A stretch of 64,000 bases of DNA from Rahnella rivi (GCF_019049655.1 NZ_JAFMOX010000049.1:55684-119683); one strand, 5' to 3'; numbered from the stretch's first letter, positions 40,806 through 51,096 are shown. Numbers and translations: made by a program. Notes: generated from the sequence alone by a model not told the origin.

Positions 40806-42200
40806 ATGAGTACGCAAACCGCAGAACAAGAAACACAGCAACCTGAACTCTCCCGCCCGCCCAAAAGTGAACTGATTTACCGGCTCGAAGACCGGCCGCC
40901 GCTCCCGCAGACATTATTTGCCGCCTGCCAGCATTTGCTGGCGATGTTTGTTGCGGTCATTACTCCGGCATTATTGATTTGCCAGGCGCTGGGATTACCC
41001 GCGCAGGACACCCAGCACATCATCAGCATGTCGCTGTTTGCCTCTGGTCTGGCGTCCATTTTGCAGATTAAAACCTGGGGGCCGGTGGGTTCGGGCTTAC
41101 TCTCGATTCAGGGAACAAGTTTTAACTTTGTGTCTCCGTTGATTATGGGTGGACTGGCGCTGAAAAATGGTGGCGCGGATGTGCCGACCATGATGGCCGC
41201 TCTGTTCGGTACGCTGATGCTGGCGTCCTGTACTGAGATCATTCTGTCCCGCTTCCTGCATCTGGCGCGCCGTGTGATCACCCCGCTGGTTTCCGGGATT
41301 GTGGTGATGATTATCGGTCTGTCGTTAATTCAGGTGGGGCTGACCTCGATTGGTGGCGGATACGCCGCAATGAGCGACCACACCTTTGGCGCACCGAAAA
41401 ATCTGATGCTGGCTGCGGTTGTTCTGGTGGTCATTATTCTGCTGAACCGCCAGCGTAACCCGTACCTGCGGGTCGCTTCACTGGTCATCGCGATGGCGGT
41501 GGGCTATCTGGCGGCGTGGATGATGGGAATGCTGCCCACGGTTACGCCAGCGACGCAAACCAGCTGGATCACCTTCCCGACGCCGCTTTACTACGGACTG
41601 GGAATTGACTGGAATCTGCTGATCCCGCTGATGCTGATCTTTATGGTCACGTCGCTGGAAACCATCGGGGATATCACTGCCACATCAGACGTGTCAGAGC
41701 AGCCGGTCAGCGGACCGCTGTACATGAAACGAATTAAGGGCGGCGTACTGGCGAACGGTCTGAACTCGATGCTTTCGGCGGTATTTAATACATTCCCGAA
41801 TTCCTGTTTCGGGCAAAACAATGGCGTGATTCAGCTGACCGGCGTTGCCAGCCGTTACGTAGGTTTTGTGGTGGCGCTGATGCTGATCGTACTGGGGCTT
41901 TTCCCTGCGGTCGCCGGATTCGTCCAACACATTCCAGAGCCGGTTCTGGGTGGCGCGACTATCGTGATGTTTGGCACCATTGCCGCTTCCGGGGTGCGCA
42001 TAGTGTCTCGTGAACGCCTGAACCGCCGCGCGATCATGATCATGGCGCTGTCTCTGGCCGTCGGCATGGGCGTTTCTCAGCAGCCGCTGATCCTGCAGTT
42101 TGCACCAGACTGGATTAAGACGCTGTTGTCCTCCGGGATTGCCGCAGGCGGGATTACGGCGATTGTTCTGAATCTGGTTTTCCCTCACGAAAAGTCATAA
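40806..42200 (+). CDS. xanP: Xanthine permease XanP
   Basis: Proton-coupled high-affinity xanthine uptake protein of the nucleobase-ascorbate family (464 residues). The ATG at 40806 gives MSTQTAEQE; five extra in-frame codons upstream lack support. The protein follows E. coli XanP closely: [27 protein letters not shown] near residue 25, the QGTSFNFV signature, the GLGI and [17 protein letters not shown] substrate region near 285, and the NCS2 motif [17 protein letters not shown] near 340. About 12-14 hydrophobic segments are present. The upstream PurR box is consistent with purine salvage control. Confidence 0.96.
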   Translation: MSTQTAEQETQQPELSRPPKSELIYRLEDRPPLPQTLFAACQHLLAMFVAVITPALLICQALGLPAQDTQHIISMSLFASGLASILQIKTWGPVGSGLLSIQGTSFNFVSPLIMGGLALKNGGADVPTMMAALFGTLMLASCTEIILSRFLHLARRVITPLVSGIVVMIIGLSLIQVGLTSIGGGYAAMSDHTFGAPKNLMLAAVVLVVIILLNRQRNPYLRVASLVIAMAVGYLAAWMMGMLPTVTPATQTSWITFPTPLYYGLGIDWNLLIPLMLIFMVTSLETIGDITATSDVSEQPVSGPLYMKRIKGGVLANGLNSMLSAVFNTFPNSCFGQNNGVIQLTGVASRYVGFVVALMLIVLGLFPAVAGFVQHIPEPVLGGATIVMFGTIAASGVRIVSRERLNRRAIMIMALSLAVGMGVSQQPLILQFAPDWIKTLLSSGIAAGGITAIVLNLVFPHEKS

Positions 42201-42223
42201 CCGACATTAAGAAGAATGTCACC

Positions 42224-42256
42224 GCGGCAGGGAGTCTGGAACCCCTGCCGCTTTTT
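42224..42256 (+). terminator. Terminator of xanP
   Basis: GCGGCAGGG and CCCTGCCGC pair (9 bp, 10-base loop) and are followed by TTTTT. Confidence 0.88.
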
Positions 42257-42350
42257 ATTGTCTCCAGTCTGCTAAGCTGTTGAGAAATTTCGCTGTTTAC
42301 GGCATAAACAGAGAACCTTTATCCCTAATTCACGCTACAGGCCCCAGACG

Positions 42351-44042
42351 ATGAAATTTATCGGTAAAATTTTGCTGACGTTCGTTCTGCTTCTGGTACT
42401 GGCGATTGTGCTGGTTTACGTCCTATTACAAACCCGCTGGGCCGCTGGCAGGGTCAGCAACTGGGTCACGGATAACAGTGATTACCGGTTCGCCGTCGAA
42501 AAAATCGACCATGACTGGTCCACGCCAGGACGGATTACGCTAACCCATGTCATTTTCGGACAAAAAAATCAGCCTGAGACGCTCAGTGCTGGCGAAGTTG
42601 ATCTGGATTTGAGCTGGCGTCAGATAACAGAACCGCGCTTTTTCGACCGCGTGGTTCTGGTTGATGGGCGCCTGAACGTCAGTCCTTCCGCCATGAATTT
42701 ACCGTTGCAGGCGAACACACTTCAGCTGAGTAAAATGGCGCTGACCGGTAACGCGGCGGGACTGGAGATTCAGGGCCAGCAAATCAACGCCGGTATTTCA
42801 CCGTGGCAACCGAAACCACACCAGCTGCTGGGCGATAAAGCCGATTTCCAGCTGAGTGCCGCGACGCTGACCGTCAACGGGCTGCCAGCCGAACACGTCC
42901 TGATTCAGGGTAACCTGAACAATAAAAACCTGACGCTCGCGAATTTCGGCGGCGATCTGGCGCGGGGCCAGCTTACGGGTAAGGCCAGCCAGGCGGCGGA
43001 CGGCAGCTGGAATATCGAAAATCTGCGTCTGAGCAATGTACGCCTGCAAACCTCAAAATCACTTTCTGCATTTTTCGATGATTTCCAGACCCTGCCAAAA
43101 GTCACCATTCAGCGGATGGACCTGATCGACGCCCGTCTGCAAGGCACTGACTGGGCATTCAGCGATGTGGATCTTTCCGTTGAGGATGTGACGCTGGAAA
43201 AAGGCGACTGGCAAAGTGATGACGGTGAGATCACGCTGAACGCGACTGACATGATTAACGGCAATCTGCACATTCAGGATCCGATCATTAATCTCGACCT
43301 GTCGCCTCAGGGCATTTCGATCAAGCAGGCCACCGCGCGCTGGGAGCGCAGTTTACTGCGGACCACAGGTAACTGGCTGCGGGCGAATAAGCGGCTGCAA
43401 CTCGATGAGTTTTCCATCGCCGGGCTGGAATACACGTTGCCGCAAAACTGGAAACAGCTCTGGCTTCAGCCGCTGCCGGATTCACTGGCAGAAATCTCGG
43501 TGGGCCGGTTTATTGCCAACCGGAACCTGATTATCGATATCAATCCGCAGTTTCCTTTCCAGCTGACGTCGCTCGACGGCCTCGGCAATAATCTGCTGCT
43601 GGCACGTAATCACCAGTGGGGAATGTGGGACGGAAAACTCAATCTGAACGCCAGCGAAGCCACGTTCAACCGAAATGATGTGCGTCGCCCTTCCATCATG
43701 CTGGAAGCCAACGACCGTCAGGTGACTATTTCAGAGCTGAGTGCTTTCACCAAGGAAGGGCTGCTGGAAGCGACCGGGACCGTGGATCAGCAACCGCAGC
43801 GCCAGTTCTCAGTAAAAGTGACTGGCCGCGCCGTACCCATTAATCAGTTGGAAAACTGGGGCTGGCCGCATCTGGCCCTCGACGGTAACGCGAATATGCA
43901 GCTCAACCTGCAAGGAAAAATGCCTGCCGGCGTGGATTATAAACCGACGCTGAACGGCACACTTCAGGTTAACGCCACCGGAGGTCAGGTCATCGATCTG
44001 AAGATGGTCAACGGGCTGGTGAATGGGTCTGCGACGCCATAG
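42351..44042 (+). CDS. yicH: AsmA family protein YicH
   Basis: A 563-residue member of the AsmA-like family. An N-terminal membrane anchor (KILLTFVLLLVLAIVLVYVLLQ, residues 6-27) is followed by a long periplasmic region of repeating beta strands. The family is thought to bridge the envelope and to help phospholipid or outer-membrane homeostasis; YicH itself is uncharacterised. The C-terminus has the AsmA-type segment LNGTLQVNATGGQVIDLKMVNGLVNG. It ends the E. coli-like 81-82 min block; the next gene belongs to another E. coli region. Confidence 0.88.
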   Translation: MKFIGKILLTFVLLLVLAIVLVYVLLQTRWAAGRVSNWVTDNSDYRFAVEKIDHDWSTPGRITLTHVIFGQKNQPETLSAGEVDLDLSWRQITEPRFFDRVVLVDGRLNVSPSAMNLPLQANTLQLSKMALTGNAAGLEIQGQQINAGISPWQPKPHQLLGDKADFQLSAATLTVNGLPAEHVLIQGNLNNKNLTLANFGGDLARGQLTGKASQAADGSWNIENLRLSNVRLQTSKSLSAFFDDFQTLPKVTIQRMDLIDARLQGTDWAFSDVDLSVEDVTLEKGDWQSDDGEITLNATDMINGNLHIQDPIINLDLSPQGISIKQATARWERSLLRTTGNWLRANKRLQLDEFSIAGLEYTLPQNWKQLWLQPLPDSLAEISVGRFIANRNLIIDINPQFPFQLTSLDGLGNNLLLARNHQWGMWDGKLNLNASEATFNRNDVRRPSIMLEANDRQVTISELSAFTKEGLLEATGTVDQQPQRQFSVKVTGRAVPINQLENWGWPHLALDGNANMQLNLQGKMPAGVDYKPTLNGTLQVNATGGQVIDLKMVNGLVNGSATP

Positions 44043-44065
44043 GGTATGGTTGCGGCACTGATAAG

Positions 44066-44096
44066 AAAAAGGCACCGCCATCGCGGTGCCTTTTTT
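44066..44096. terminator. Bidirectional terminator at the synteny junction
   Basis: GGCACCGC and GCGGTGCC (8 bp, loop CATC) are flanked by five A and six T. It separates convergent yicH and yiiD. Confidence 0.9.
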
Positions 44097-44108
44097 GTGC
44101 CCGAAAAC

Positions 44109-45041
44109 TCAGTTGATTTCCGGTTCCAGCGGTGCACCGGGCGCGGCGGGCAGTACCAGATAAGTCCCTTCAAACACGGCACCTTCGGCTTCATCGCCGT
44201 ACAAATTCACTTCGAGCTGCACGCGGGCTTTGCGTCCACGCGCCAGTCTGTCCAGATCGCCGCTGACGGAACCGAGATCAGCCACCGCACGCGGTCTGCC
44301 GGTCACCGGTGAACTGTAGCGGATGTGTGCATCCGCCAGCACGATGGTCCCGCCCAGATGACGTTCGCGCAACAGCAGCCAAATCAGCCCCCAGCCGGTC
44401 AGCGTTGCCAGCGAGAACAAACTGCCCGCAAACAACGTGTGGTGCGGGTTCTGATTACCGTTCTCTGGCATCGTCGTCACAAATCTCTGGCCGGTGTACT
44501 GACTGATGCGCACGCCCATTTTTTCACTGAGCGGGATGTGATCGTACCAGGCTTGTTGCAGTTGCCCGCACCAGTCGGGTCGATGGAGAATGTCATCCAG
44601 CGTTTCAACCGGTTTGATCATCAGGAAATGGCGCACCGGCGTGGTTTGCGGCGTGGTAATTTCGCCCTGATTCACAAACCCGAGCTTGGCAAAGAACTCG
44701 ACCGCATCTTCACGGGCGCTACACACCACGCGTTTAACGCCTTCCTGACGCGCCACAGACTCCAGGGTCATCGCAACCAGCGTTCCCAGCCCTTTATCCT
44801 GCACTTCCGGGTCAACCGCCAGGAAGCGGATAGAGGCCTCGTTGTCGGCATTGATATATAAACGGCCTACTGCGACCGGTTCGCCCTGCTCATCAACGAC
44901 CATCTGATGATGCGCGATGGAATCATACGCATCACGCTCTGAACCTTCGGGCTGATGCAACGGCTTGCGCAGCATTTCCCAGCGGAATCGGTAATAGGCG
45001 GCCAGCTCTTTTTCGGTCGTCGGTACTCTCAGATGATACAT
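44109..45041 (-). CDS. yiiD: YiiD (FabY-like): GNAT acetyltransferase fused to a thioesterase-like domain
   Basis: A 310-residue two-domain protein. Residues 1 to about 150 form a GNAT fold with [20 protein letters not shown] (acetyl-CoA site) and [14 protein letters not shown]. Residues about 160-310 form a hot-dog thioesterase-like domain (YD_thioester family) with [25 protein letters not shown]. In E. coli YiiD has been linked to initiation of fatty acid synthesis and given the name FabY; the exact reaction is not certain. It is followed leftward by the terminator, and dtd lies 34 bp upstream, so yihY-dtd-yiiD read as one unit. Confidence 0.9.
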   Translation of the reverse strand: MYHLRVPTTEKELAAYYRFRWEMLRKPLHQPEGSERDAYDSIAHHQMVVDEQGEPVAVGRLYINADNEASIRFLAVDPEVQDKGLGTLVAMTLESVARQEGVKRVVCSAREDAVEFFAKLGFVNQGEITTPQTTPVRHFLMIKPVETLDDILHRPDWCGQLQQAWYDHIPLSEKMGVRISQYTGQRFVTTMPENGNQNPHHTLFAGSLFSLATLTGWGLIWLLLRERHLGGTIVLADAHIRYSSPVTGRPRAVADLGSVSGDLDRLARGRKARVQLEVNLYGDEAEGAVFEGTYLVLPAAPGAPLEPEIN

Positions 45042-45075
45042 AGATGCTTTCTCTCCGGCGTTTATGCCTTTTCTA

Positions 45076-45513
45076 TCAGACGTGTAGCCAGAAGGTCACC
45101 GGCCCGTCGTTCACCAGCGCCACTTTCATGTCCGCAGCAAAGCGCCCGGTTTCGGTCGCGATGCCTTTTTCACGGCACTGCCCGCAGAAATACTGATATA
45201 AGCGGTCGGCTTCCTGCGGCTCTGCGCCGCGAGAGAAACCGGGGCGCATACCCTTTGAGGTGTCTGCCGCCAGCGTAAACTGCGACACGACCAGCAAACT
45301 TCCGCCCGCCTGCTGAACGTTGAGATTCATTTTGTCGTTTTCGTCACCGAATATCCGGTACCCGATCACCCGTTCACAAAGGCGCCTGGCTTTTTGCTCA
45401 TCATCGCCCTGTTCAACACCCAGCAAGACCAACAGTCCCGGCCCGATCTCGCCGCAGACCTCGCCATCAATCGTGACGCTGGCATTCAAAACCCGCTGAA
45501 TTAACGCAATCAT
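45076..45513 (-). CDS. dtd: D-aminoacyl-tRNA deacylase
   Basis: Hydrolyses D-amino acids, and misacylated glycine on tRNA-Ala, from tRNA. The 145-residue homodimeric enzyme shows [15 protein letters not shown], the [17 protein letters not shown] motif near 78, and the C-terminal Gly-Pro motif [11 protein letters not shown]. It sits between yihY (18 bp upstream) and yiiD. Confidence 0.96.
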   Translation of the reverse strand: MIALIQRVLNASVTIDGEVCGEIGPGLLVLLGVEQGDDEQKARRLCERVIGYRIFGDENDKMNLNVQQAGGSLLVVSQFTLAADTSKGMRPGFSRGAEPQEADRLYQYFCGQCREKGIATETGRFAADMKVALVNDGPVTFWLHV

Positions 45514-45531
45514 ATAAATCCTTCAGACTGA

Positions 45532-46401
45532 TTATTCTGCTGCTACATCTTGAGCAGACTGCAATTTTCTCAGGGAACGAAACTCGCCGAGCGTGACGGT
45601 AATTTCCGCGCCCAAAAGCACGATACACCAGCTGACATAGACCCAAAGAAATAAAATCGGGATCACGGCCAGTACGCCATAAATCAGTTGATATGACGGG
45701 AAAAGCTGGATGTATAAGGCAAAGATTTTCTTACTCAATTCAAACAGCGCACCGGAAAAGAGCGCGCCAATCATCGCATCTTTGGCCGGAACCCGGACCG
45801 TGGGCACCACCTGATACAGCAGCCAGAAGGATATCCACGAGATCAGCAAGGGCAGAATGCGCAGGGCATGGTCGATCACCGAATGCACGCCACTGATGTT
45901 CAGCCAGTTCAGCGAGAGCAAATAGGAGCTGATAGCCACACTGGCAACCAGCAGGATCGGCCCGAGCGTCAGCACCATCCAGTAAACCGCAAAAGAGAAC
46001 ACGATCGGGCGCTTGGTTTTGCTGTCCCAGATTTTGTTCAGCACGCTGTCTACCGAGGCTATCAAAAGCAGCGCCGTGACGATTAAGCCACAGGTGCCTA
46101 CGGCAGTCATTTTGCTGGAGTTCGCCACAAACTGTTCGAGATAGCGCTGAATGGTGTTGCCGGTCGCCGGCATAAAGTTTGAAAAAATAAAGGTCTTTAG
46201 CTGCGCACTGATATCCGAAAAGACCGGGAATAAGGCAAACAGTGAGAAGACCACCGCAATCAGTGGCACAAGCGAAAGTAAGGAAACATAGGCTAAATGG
46301 CCCGCCAAAAGCGTCAGGCCATCCTTATCTGAACGCCGCAGAAGCAGACGCGTAAATTTCCAGCATGATTTCAGGTAGTGGCTCAGCGCCCTTTTCTGCA
46401 T
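45532..46401 (-). CDS. yihY: YihY/BrkB-family inner-membrane protein
   Basis: A 289-residue inner-membrane protein of the YihY/BrkB family, about six hydrophobic segments. Conserved elements are [23 protein letters not shown] near 28, [17 protein letters not shown] near 113, and [60 protein letters not shown]. The family was once called RNase BN in error; its function is unknown. It starts 11 bases after the yihX stop on the same strand. Confidence 0.92.
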   Translation of the reverse strand: MQKRALSHYLKSCWKFTRLLLRRSDKDGLTLLAGHLAYVSLLSLVPLIAVVFSLFALFPVFSDISAQLKTFIFSNFMPATGNTIQRYLEQFVANSSKMTAVGTCGLIVTALLLIASVDSVLNKIWDSKTKRPIVFSFAVYWMVLTLGPILLVASVAISSYLLSLNWLNISGVHSVIDHALRILPLLISWISFWLLYQVVPTVRVPAKDAMIGALFSGALFELSKKIFALYIQLFPSYQLIYGVLAVIPILFLWVYVSWCIVLLGAEITVTLGEFRSLRKLQSAQDVAAE

Positions 46402-46412
46402 TTGAGCATCCT

Positions 46413-47000
46413 TCAGGAAAAGTACGTCGGTACTGTCTGGTTATCTTCCACCCACACGGATTCGATGCCAGCCTCCCGCGCTGCCTCGATATTCTCTTTC
46501 ACGTCATCGAAGAACACAGCGTCGCCCGCTGTAACGCCTTCCTGTTCCAGAACATGCTGGAAAATACCCGGTTCAGGTTTACGCATACCAATGTTTTGCG
46601 AAAGATAGATGGCATCAGTATTGGCTTCTATTTCCGGGTAGTTATGCGGCCAGAAATCGAGGTGCAAACGGTTAGTGTTGGACAACACCACTACGCGATG
46701 CCCTTTCTCACGCAGCGATTTGAAGATTTCGATCACTTCAGGCCGCAATCCAACAAAGACCGACTGCCAGCCCAAACTGAATTGTTCGAAACTCAGCGCG
46801 ATGCCCATCTCATGACAAAGCTCGGCGGCAAAGTCTTCGTCGCTGATTTCTCCCCGCTCATGCTTTTGGAAGGCTTCTCCCATCGAGAATCGCTCGGTCA
46901 GCGTGGCAAGCGGTGTTCCGCTGAAATTGCTCCAGACGCCAAGGACACGTTTGAAATCAATATCAATAATGACGTTTCCCATATCAAAAATGTACAGCAT
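46413..47000 (-). CDS. yihX: Alpha-D-glucose-1-phosphate phosphatase YihX (HAD family)
   Basis: A 195-residue HAD phosphatase, in E. coli releasing glucose from alpha-glucose 1-phosphate. Motif I is FDMGNVI with Asp6, motif [12 protein letters not shown] near 107, and motifs [15 protein letters not shown] and [13 protein letters not shown]. The normal motif-I second Asp is replaced by Gly, as in E. coli YihX. In E. coli the yih sulfoquinovose genes lie between yihX and typA; here only 163 bp separate them. Confidence 0.92.
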   Translation of the reverse strand: MLYIFDMGNVIIDIDFKRVLGVWSNFSGTPLATLTERFSMGEAFQKHERGEISDEDFAAELCHEMGIALSFEQFSLGWQSVFVGLRPEVIEIFKSLREKGHRVVVLSNTNRLHLDFWPHNYPEIEANTDAIYLSQNIGMRKPEPGIFQHVLEQEGVTAGDAVFFDDVKENIEAAREAGIESVWVEDNQTVPTYFS

Positions 47001-47101
47001 TGCACGCTCCTGATTTCAAAGATGACTGTTAACTTTAGCGGTAAAACGTACAGGTGAACAGTGACAGAAGGAGGGGATGTTACGCAGGAGCAGAAAAAAA
47101 A

Positions 47102-47136
47102 CATAAAAAAAACAGGGTACCAAAGGCACCCTGTTT
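47102..47136 (-). terminator. Terminator of typA
   Basis: On the leftward strand AAACAGGGT and ACCCTGTTT pair around 9 bases and run into a long T tract, 28 bp past the typA stop. Confidence 0.9.
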
Positions 47137-47163
47137 CTGTGTAACGGCGTACGTGAAAGAAGA

Positions 47164-48987
47164 TTACGCTTCTTTAGGACCACGCATTGCACGTTTACGA
47201 TCGTTCTCGGTCAGGTGACGTTTACGAATACGCACAGACTGAGGAGTCACTTCGACCAGTTCGTCATCATCGATGAATTCCAGAGCTTGCTCCAGAGACA
47301 TTTTGATTGCAGGAACCAGAGTCGTTGCTTCGTCAGTACCGGACGCACGCATGTTGGTCAGTTTCTTACCGGTCAGACAGTTCACGGTCAGGTCGTTAGA
47401 ACGTGAGTGAATACCGATGATCTGGCCTTCATACACTTCTGCGCCGTGGCCTAGGAACAATTTACCGCGGTCTTGCAGGCTGTACAGTGCGAACGCAACT
47501 GCTTTACCCTGACCGTTAGAAATCAGCACGCCGTTCTGACGCTGGCCGATTTCGCCCTGACGAACGTCATCGTAATGGCTGAACGTGGAGTACAGCAGAC
47601 CGGTACCTGAAGTCATGGTCATGAATTCAGTACGGAAGCCGATCAGGCCACGCGCAGGGATCAGGTAATCAAGACGGATACGACCTTTACCGTCTGGGAT
47701 CATGTCTTTGACATCGCCTTTACGCTCACCCATGGCCTGCATAACAGAACCCTGGTGTTGCTCTTCGATATCCAGTGTCACGTTCTCGAATGGCTCTTGC
47801 ATGCGGCCATCGATTTTACGGTTGATTACTTTAGGACGGGAAACCGCCAGCTCGAAACCTTCACGACGCATGTTTTCGATCAGAACCGACAGGTGAAGTT
47901 CACCACGGCCTGAAACACGGAATGCATCAGCATCTTCAGTTTCGTCAACACGCAGTGCCACGTTGTGCACCAGTTCTTTGTTCAGACGATCAAGGATCTG
48001 ACGTGAAGTCACATACTTGCCTTCTTTACCACAGAACGGAGAGGTGTTTACGCAGAAATACATGGTTACGGTTGGTTCATCAACGCTCAGCGCTGGCAGA
48101 GCTTCAACATTCGCCGGATCACAGATAGTGTCGGAGATGTTCAGTTCGCCAAGGCCAGTGATCGCGATGATGTCGCCCGCTTCAGCAACGGTGGCTTCGA
48201 TACGCTCAAGACCCATGTGGGTCAGAACTTTACCGACTTTACCGTTACGGGTTTTGCCTTCGCTGTCGATGACAGTGATTTGTTGGTTTGGCTTAACGGT
48301 ACCGCGTTTGATGCGGCCGATGCCGATGACGCCAACATAGTTGTTGTAGTCCAGCTGAGAGATTTGCATCTGGAACGGTGCATCCATCTCAACTTGTGGC
48401 GGAGATACGTGGTCAACGATCGCCTGGTACAACGGGGTCATGTCTTCGGCCATATCGTTATGGTCGTTACCCGCGATACCCATCAGTGCTGATGCATAGA
48501 TGATTGGGAAATCGAGTTGTTCGTCGGTTGCGTCCAGGTTTACGAACAGGTCAAAGACCTGATCAACAACCCAGTCAGGACGCGCGCCAGGGCGGTCAAC
48601 CTTGTTGATTACCACGATCGGTTTCAGACCATTAGCGAATGCTTTTTTGGTCACGAAACGGGTTTGCGGCATTGGGCCATCCATTGCATCCACAACCAGC
48701 AGCACCGAGTCGACCATTGACATCACACGCTCAACCTCACCGCCGAAATCGGCGTGTCCTGGGGTATCCACGATGTTGATGCGGTAGTCTTTCCAATTAA
48801 TGGCGGTGTTTTTTGCGAGGATGGTAATCCCACGCTCTTTCTCCAAATCGTTGGAGTCCATTACGCGTTCAGTGGCTTCTACACGCTCTCCGAAAGTACC
48901 GGATTGTTGCAGCAGCTTGTCGACCAGGGTGGTTTTACCATGGTCAACGTGGGCAATAATGGCGATGTTACGCAAATTTTCGATCAC
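47164..48987 (-). CDS. typA: Ribosome-associated GTPase TypA/BipA
   Basis: EF-G-like translational GTPase that helps 50S assembly in the cold and under stress. The 607-residue protein starts with GTG. G motifs are [10 protein letters not shown] near 12, [15 protein letters not shown] near 74, and NKVD near 128. The EF-G-like domains III and V ([37 protein letters not shown]) and the BipA-specific C-terminus with [19 protein letters not shown] complete it. It diverges from glnA over 456 bp. Confidence 0.97.
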   Translation of the reverse strand: MIENLRNIAIIAHVDHGKTTLVDKLLQQSGTFGERVEATERVMDSNDLEKERGITILAKNTAINWKDYRINIVDTPGHADFGGEVERVMSMVDSVLLVVDAMDGPMPQTRFVTKKAFANGLKPIVVINKVDRPGARPDWVVDQVFDLFVNLDATDEQLDFPIIYASALMGIAGNDHNDMAEDMTPLYQAIVDHVSPPQVEMDAPFQMQISQLDYNNYVGVIGIGRIKRGTVKPNQQITVIDSEGKTRNGKVGKVLTHMGLERIEATVAEAGDIIAITGLGELNISDTICDPANVEALPALSVDEPTVTMYFCVNTSPFCGKEGKYVTSRQILDRLNKELVHNVALRVDETEDADAFRVSGRGELHLSVLIENMRREGFELAVSRPKVINRKIDGRMQEPFENVTLDIEEQHQGSVMQAMGERKGDVKDMIPDGKGRIRLDYLIPARGLIGFRTEFMTMTSGTGLLYSTFSHYDDVRQGEIGQRQNGVLISNGQGKAVAFALYSLQDRGKLFLGHGAEVYEGQIIGIHSRSNDLTVNCLTGKKLTNMRASGTDEATTLVPAIKMSLEQALEFIDDDELVEVTPQSVRIRKRHLTENDRKRAMRGPKEA

Positions 48988-49019
48988 AGCTTTGCCTCAG
49001 GCATTAGAAATAGCGCGCT

Positions 49020-49069
49020 ATTGTACACGTATTAAGCGAGGTTCTAAACAAGATCACAAGGATCTTGTT
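49020..49069 (-). promoter_or_regulatory. typA promoter with adjacent inverted repeat
   Basis: On the leftward strand TTTAGA and TACAAT (49048-49043 and 49025-49020) are separated by 17 bp. Directly upstream of the -35, AACAAGATC and GATCTTGTT (49047-49069) form a 9-bp inverted repeat with a 5-base spacer, containing two GATC sites. It may be an operator; no regulator is known to me. Confidence 0.5.
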
Positions 49070-49093
49070 GAAACAACTTAAGGATGGTTACTT

Positions 49094-49109
49094 TGTGATC
49101 CCTTTCACG
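49094..49109 (+). promoter_or_regulatory. CRP site upstream of glnA
   Basis: TGTGATCCCTTTCACG has both CRP half-sites (TGTGA, six bases, TCACG; the right half has one mismatch). In E. coli CRP activates glnAp1. Confidence 0.6.
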
Positions 49110-49138
49110 GTGCAAAAAGAACACTGAACCAATATGAC

Positions 49139-49185
49139 GCACCTTTTTGGTGCCTTGCATCTCACGATTAGCACCATTGTAGTGC
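49139..49185 (+). promoter_or_regulatory. Two NtrC enhancer sites of glnA
   Basis: GCACCTTTTTGGTGC (49139-49153) and GCACCATTGTAGTGC (49171-49185) match the NtrC consensus GCAC-N7-GTGC. Their centres are 32 bp apart and lie at about -141 and -109 from the sigma-54 start, the E. coli arrangement. NtrC phosphate bound here should activate glnAp2 by looping. Confidence 0.88.
49155..49183 (+). promoter_or_regulatory. Probable sigma-70 promoter glnAp1
   Basis: TTGCAT and TGTAGT at 17-bp spacing, overlapping the second NtrC site, so NtrC binding should block it, as reported for E. coli. Confidence 0.5.
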
Positions 49186-49259
49186 ATAAACTCCGTTATG
49201 GTGCATACTTATTGAGTGCAAGAGCCCTGTAAAATGGCGCTGTTTGGATTTTCTCAAAG

Positions 49260-49277
49260 TTGGCACACTTTTCGCTA
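49260..49277 (+). promoter_or_regulatory. Sigma-54 promoter glnAp2
   Basis: TTGGCAC...TTCGCTA has the -24 GG (49262-49263) and -12 GC (49274-49275) exactly 12 bp apart. It closely resembles E. coli glnAp2. Transcription should begin near 49287, leaving a leader of about 157 nt. Confidence 0.9.
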
Positions 49278-49443
49278 ATAGTTTTTAGGGTAAAAAGTTT
49301 TTACAGGGTGAAAAGAGTCTGACCAGACAAATGATAGTGCGGTTTAGGCTACACGCCAGTTCAAGTAAAGCTGTTATTTCCAACTAAAGACCAAAAATGG
49401 TTATTCGTTCCACGACGATAATGAGAAATTCGGGAGAACTAGT

Positions 49444-50853
49444 ATGTCCGCTGAACACGTTTTGACGATGCTGAATGAGCATGAAGTGAAATTCGTAGAT
49501 TTACGTTTCACTGATACCAAAGGCAAAGAACAGCACGTCACCATTCCTGCACACCAGGTTAGCGCTGACTTCTTCGAAGAAGGCAAAATGTTTGATGGCT
49601 CTTCAATCGGTGGCTGGAAAGGCATTAACGAATCTGACATGGTTCTGATGCCAGATGCCAGCACTGCTGTTCTTGACCCATTCTATGAAGAAACCACGCT
49701 GATCATCCGTTGTGACATCCTTGAGCCGACAACGCTGCAAGGTTATGACCGTGACCCACGTTCTACCGCAAAACGTGCAGAAGATTTCCTGCGCTCTTCC
49801 GGTATCGCGGACACCGTACTGTTCGGGCCAGAGCCAGAATTCTTCCTGTTTGATGATGTGCGCTTCGGCAGCAGCATCTCCGGTTCCCACGTCGCTATCG
49901 ATGATATCGAAGGCGCATGGAACTCCAGCACCAAATACGAAGGCGGCAACAAAGGCCACCGTCCTGCAGTGAAAGGCGGTTACTTCCCGGTTCCTCCGGT
50001 CGACTCCTCCCAGGATCTACGTTCTACCATGTGTCTGACCATGGAAGAAATGGGTCTGGTTGTTGAAGCTCACCACCACGAAGTAGCAACTGCTGGCCAG
50101 AACGAAGTGGCAACCCGCTTCAACACCCTGACCAAAAAAGCGGACGAAATCCAAATTTACAAATACGTGGTGCACAACGTGGCTCACGCATTTGGCAAAA
50201 CAGCGACCTTCATGCCAAAACCAATGTTTGGCGATAACGGTTCCGGTATGCACTGCCACATGTCTTTGTCCAAGAACGGTAACAACCTGTTCGCTGGCGA
50301 CAAATACGGCGGCTTGTCTGAAATGGCACTGTTCTACATCGGCGGTATCATCAAGCACGCTAAAGCAATCAACGCCTACGCTAACCCGACAACCAACTCC
50401 TACAAGCGTTTGGTCCCGGGCTACGAAGCGCCAGTTATGCTGGCTTACTCTGCGCGTAACCGTTCTGCCTCTATCCGTATTCCACACGTATCAAGCCCTA
50501 AAGCGATGCGTATCGAAGCGCGTTTCCCTGATCCAGCGGCTAACCCATACCTGGCGTTTGCAGCACTGATGATGGCTGGCCTGGACGGCATCATCAACAA
50601 GATCCACCCTGGCGATGCGATGGATAAAAACCTGTATGACCTGCCACCGGAAGAAGAAGCAGAAATTCCAAAAGTTGCAGGTTCACTGGAAGAAGCGCTG
50701 AACGCACTGAACGAAGACCGCGAGTTCCTGACCCGTGGCGGCGTGTTCACTGACGACGCTATCGAAGCGTATATCGATCTGCGTAAAGAAGAAATGGACC
50801 GCGTGCGTATGACTCCGCATCCGGTTGAATTCGAACTGTATTACAGCGTTTAA
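49444..50853 (+). CDS. glnA: Glutamine synthetase type I
   Basis: Makes glutamine from glutamate, ammonia and ATP; dodecamer and centre of nitrogen assimilation. The 469-residue protein has [17 protein letters not shown] near 50 (Asp-rich active site), EFFLFDD near 130, [15 protein letters not shown] near 265, and the adenylylation loop [10 protein letters not shown] near 398, where Tyr is the target of GlnE. It is driven from sigma-54 and sigma-70 promoters and followed by glnL-glnG behind a terminator. Confidence 0.98.
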   Translation: MSAEHVLTMLNEHEVKFVDLRFTDTKGKEQHVTIPAHQVSADFFEEGKMFDGSSIGGWKGINESDMVLMPDASTAVLDPFYEETTLIIRCDILEPTTLQGYDRDPRSTAKRAEDFLRSSGIADTVLFGPEPEFFLFDDVRFGSSISGSHVAIDDIEGAWNSSTKYEGGNKGHRPAVKGGYFPVPPVDSSQDLRSTMCLTMEEMGLVVEAHHHEVATAGQNEVATRFNTLTKKADEIQIYKYVVHNVAHAFGKTATFMPKPMFGDNGSGMHCHMSLSKNGNNLFAGDKYGGLSEMALFYIGGIIKHAKAINAYANPTTNSYKRLVPGYEAPVMLAYSARNRSASIRIPHVSSPKAMRIEARFPDPAANPYLAFAALMMAGLDGIINKIHPGDAMDKNLYDLPPEEEAEIPKVAGSLEEALNALNEDREFLTRGGVFTDDAIEAYIDLRKEEMDRVRMTPHPVEFELYYSV

Positions 50854-51006
50854 GCCCTTAACTCAGCGTTCGTCTTCAGGACGAACGCTGAGCGTAATAC
50901 CCGACTGAAGGCCCGGTAGTGAGAAAACCTTCAGCGTCAAAATCAAGTCAGACGATTTAATTTGTTGCCGTGGAAACTTTCAGCCCATCTCCGGATGGGC
51001 TTTTTT
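50854..51006 (+). terminator. glnA 3' UTR: 12-bp hairpin and terminator, possible GlnZ-type sRNA source
   Basis: CTCAGCGTTCGT and ACGAACGCTGAG (50862-50892) form a 12-bp hairpin without a T tract. AGCCCATC/GATGGGCT (50982-51001) followed by six T is a rho-independent terminator. In E. coli and Salmonella the glnA 3' UTR yields the small RNA GlnZ; whether this 3' UTR does so is inference from position and architecture. Confidence 0.7.
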
Positions 51007-51062
51007 CTCCACACTCTTTCCTGCTTAACCCCTCAGCCCCGTGATTTCGCCGGGTAACGAGA

Positions 51063-51083
51063 TAAAATGCACCGATCAGGTGC
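51063..51083 (+). promoter_or_regulatory. glnL promoter -10 with NtrC operator
   Basis: TAAAAT at 51063-51068 is followed directly by GCACCGATCAGGTGC (51069-51083), a perfect GCACC/GGTGC inverted repeat of the NtrC type. It sits where transcription would start, 13 bp before the glnL ATG. NtrC should repress glnLG from here, as in E. coli glnLp. Confidence 0.75.
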
Positions 51084-51096
51084 GGGAGACTGCGGT

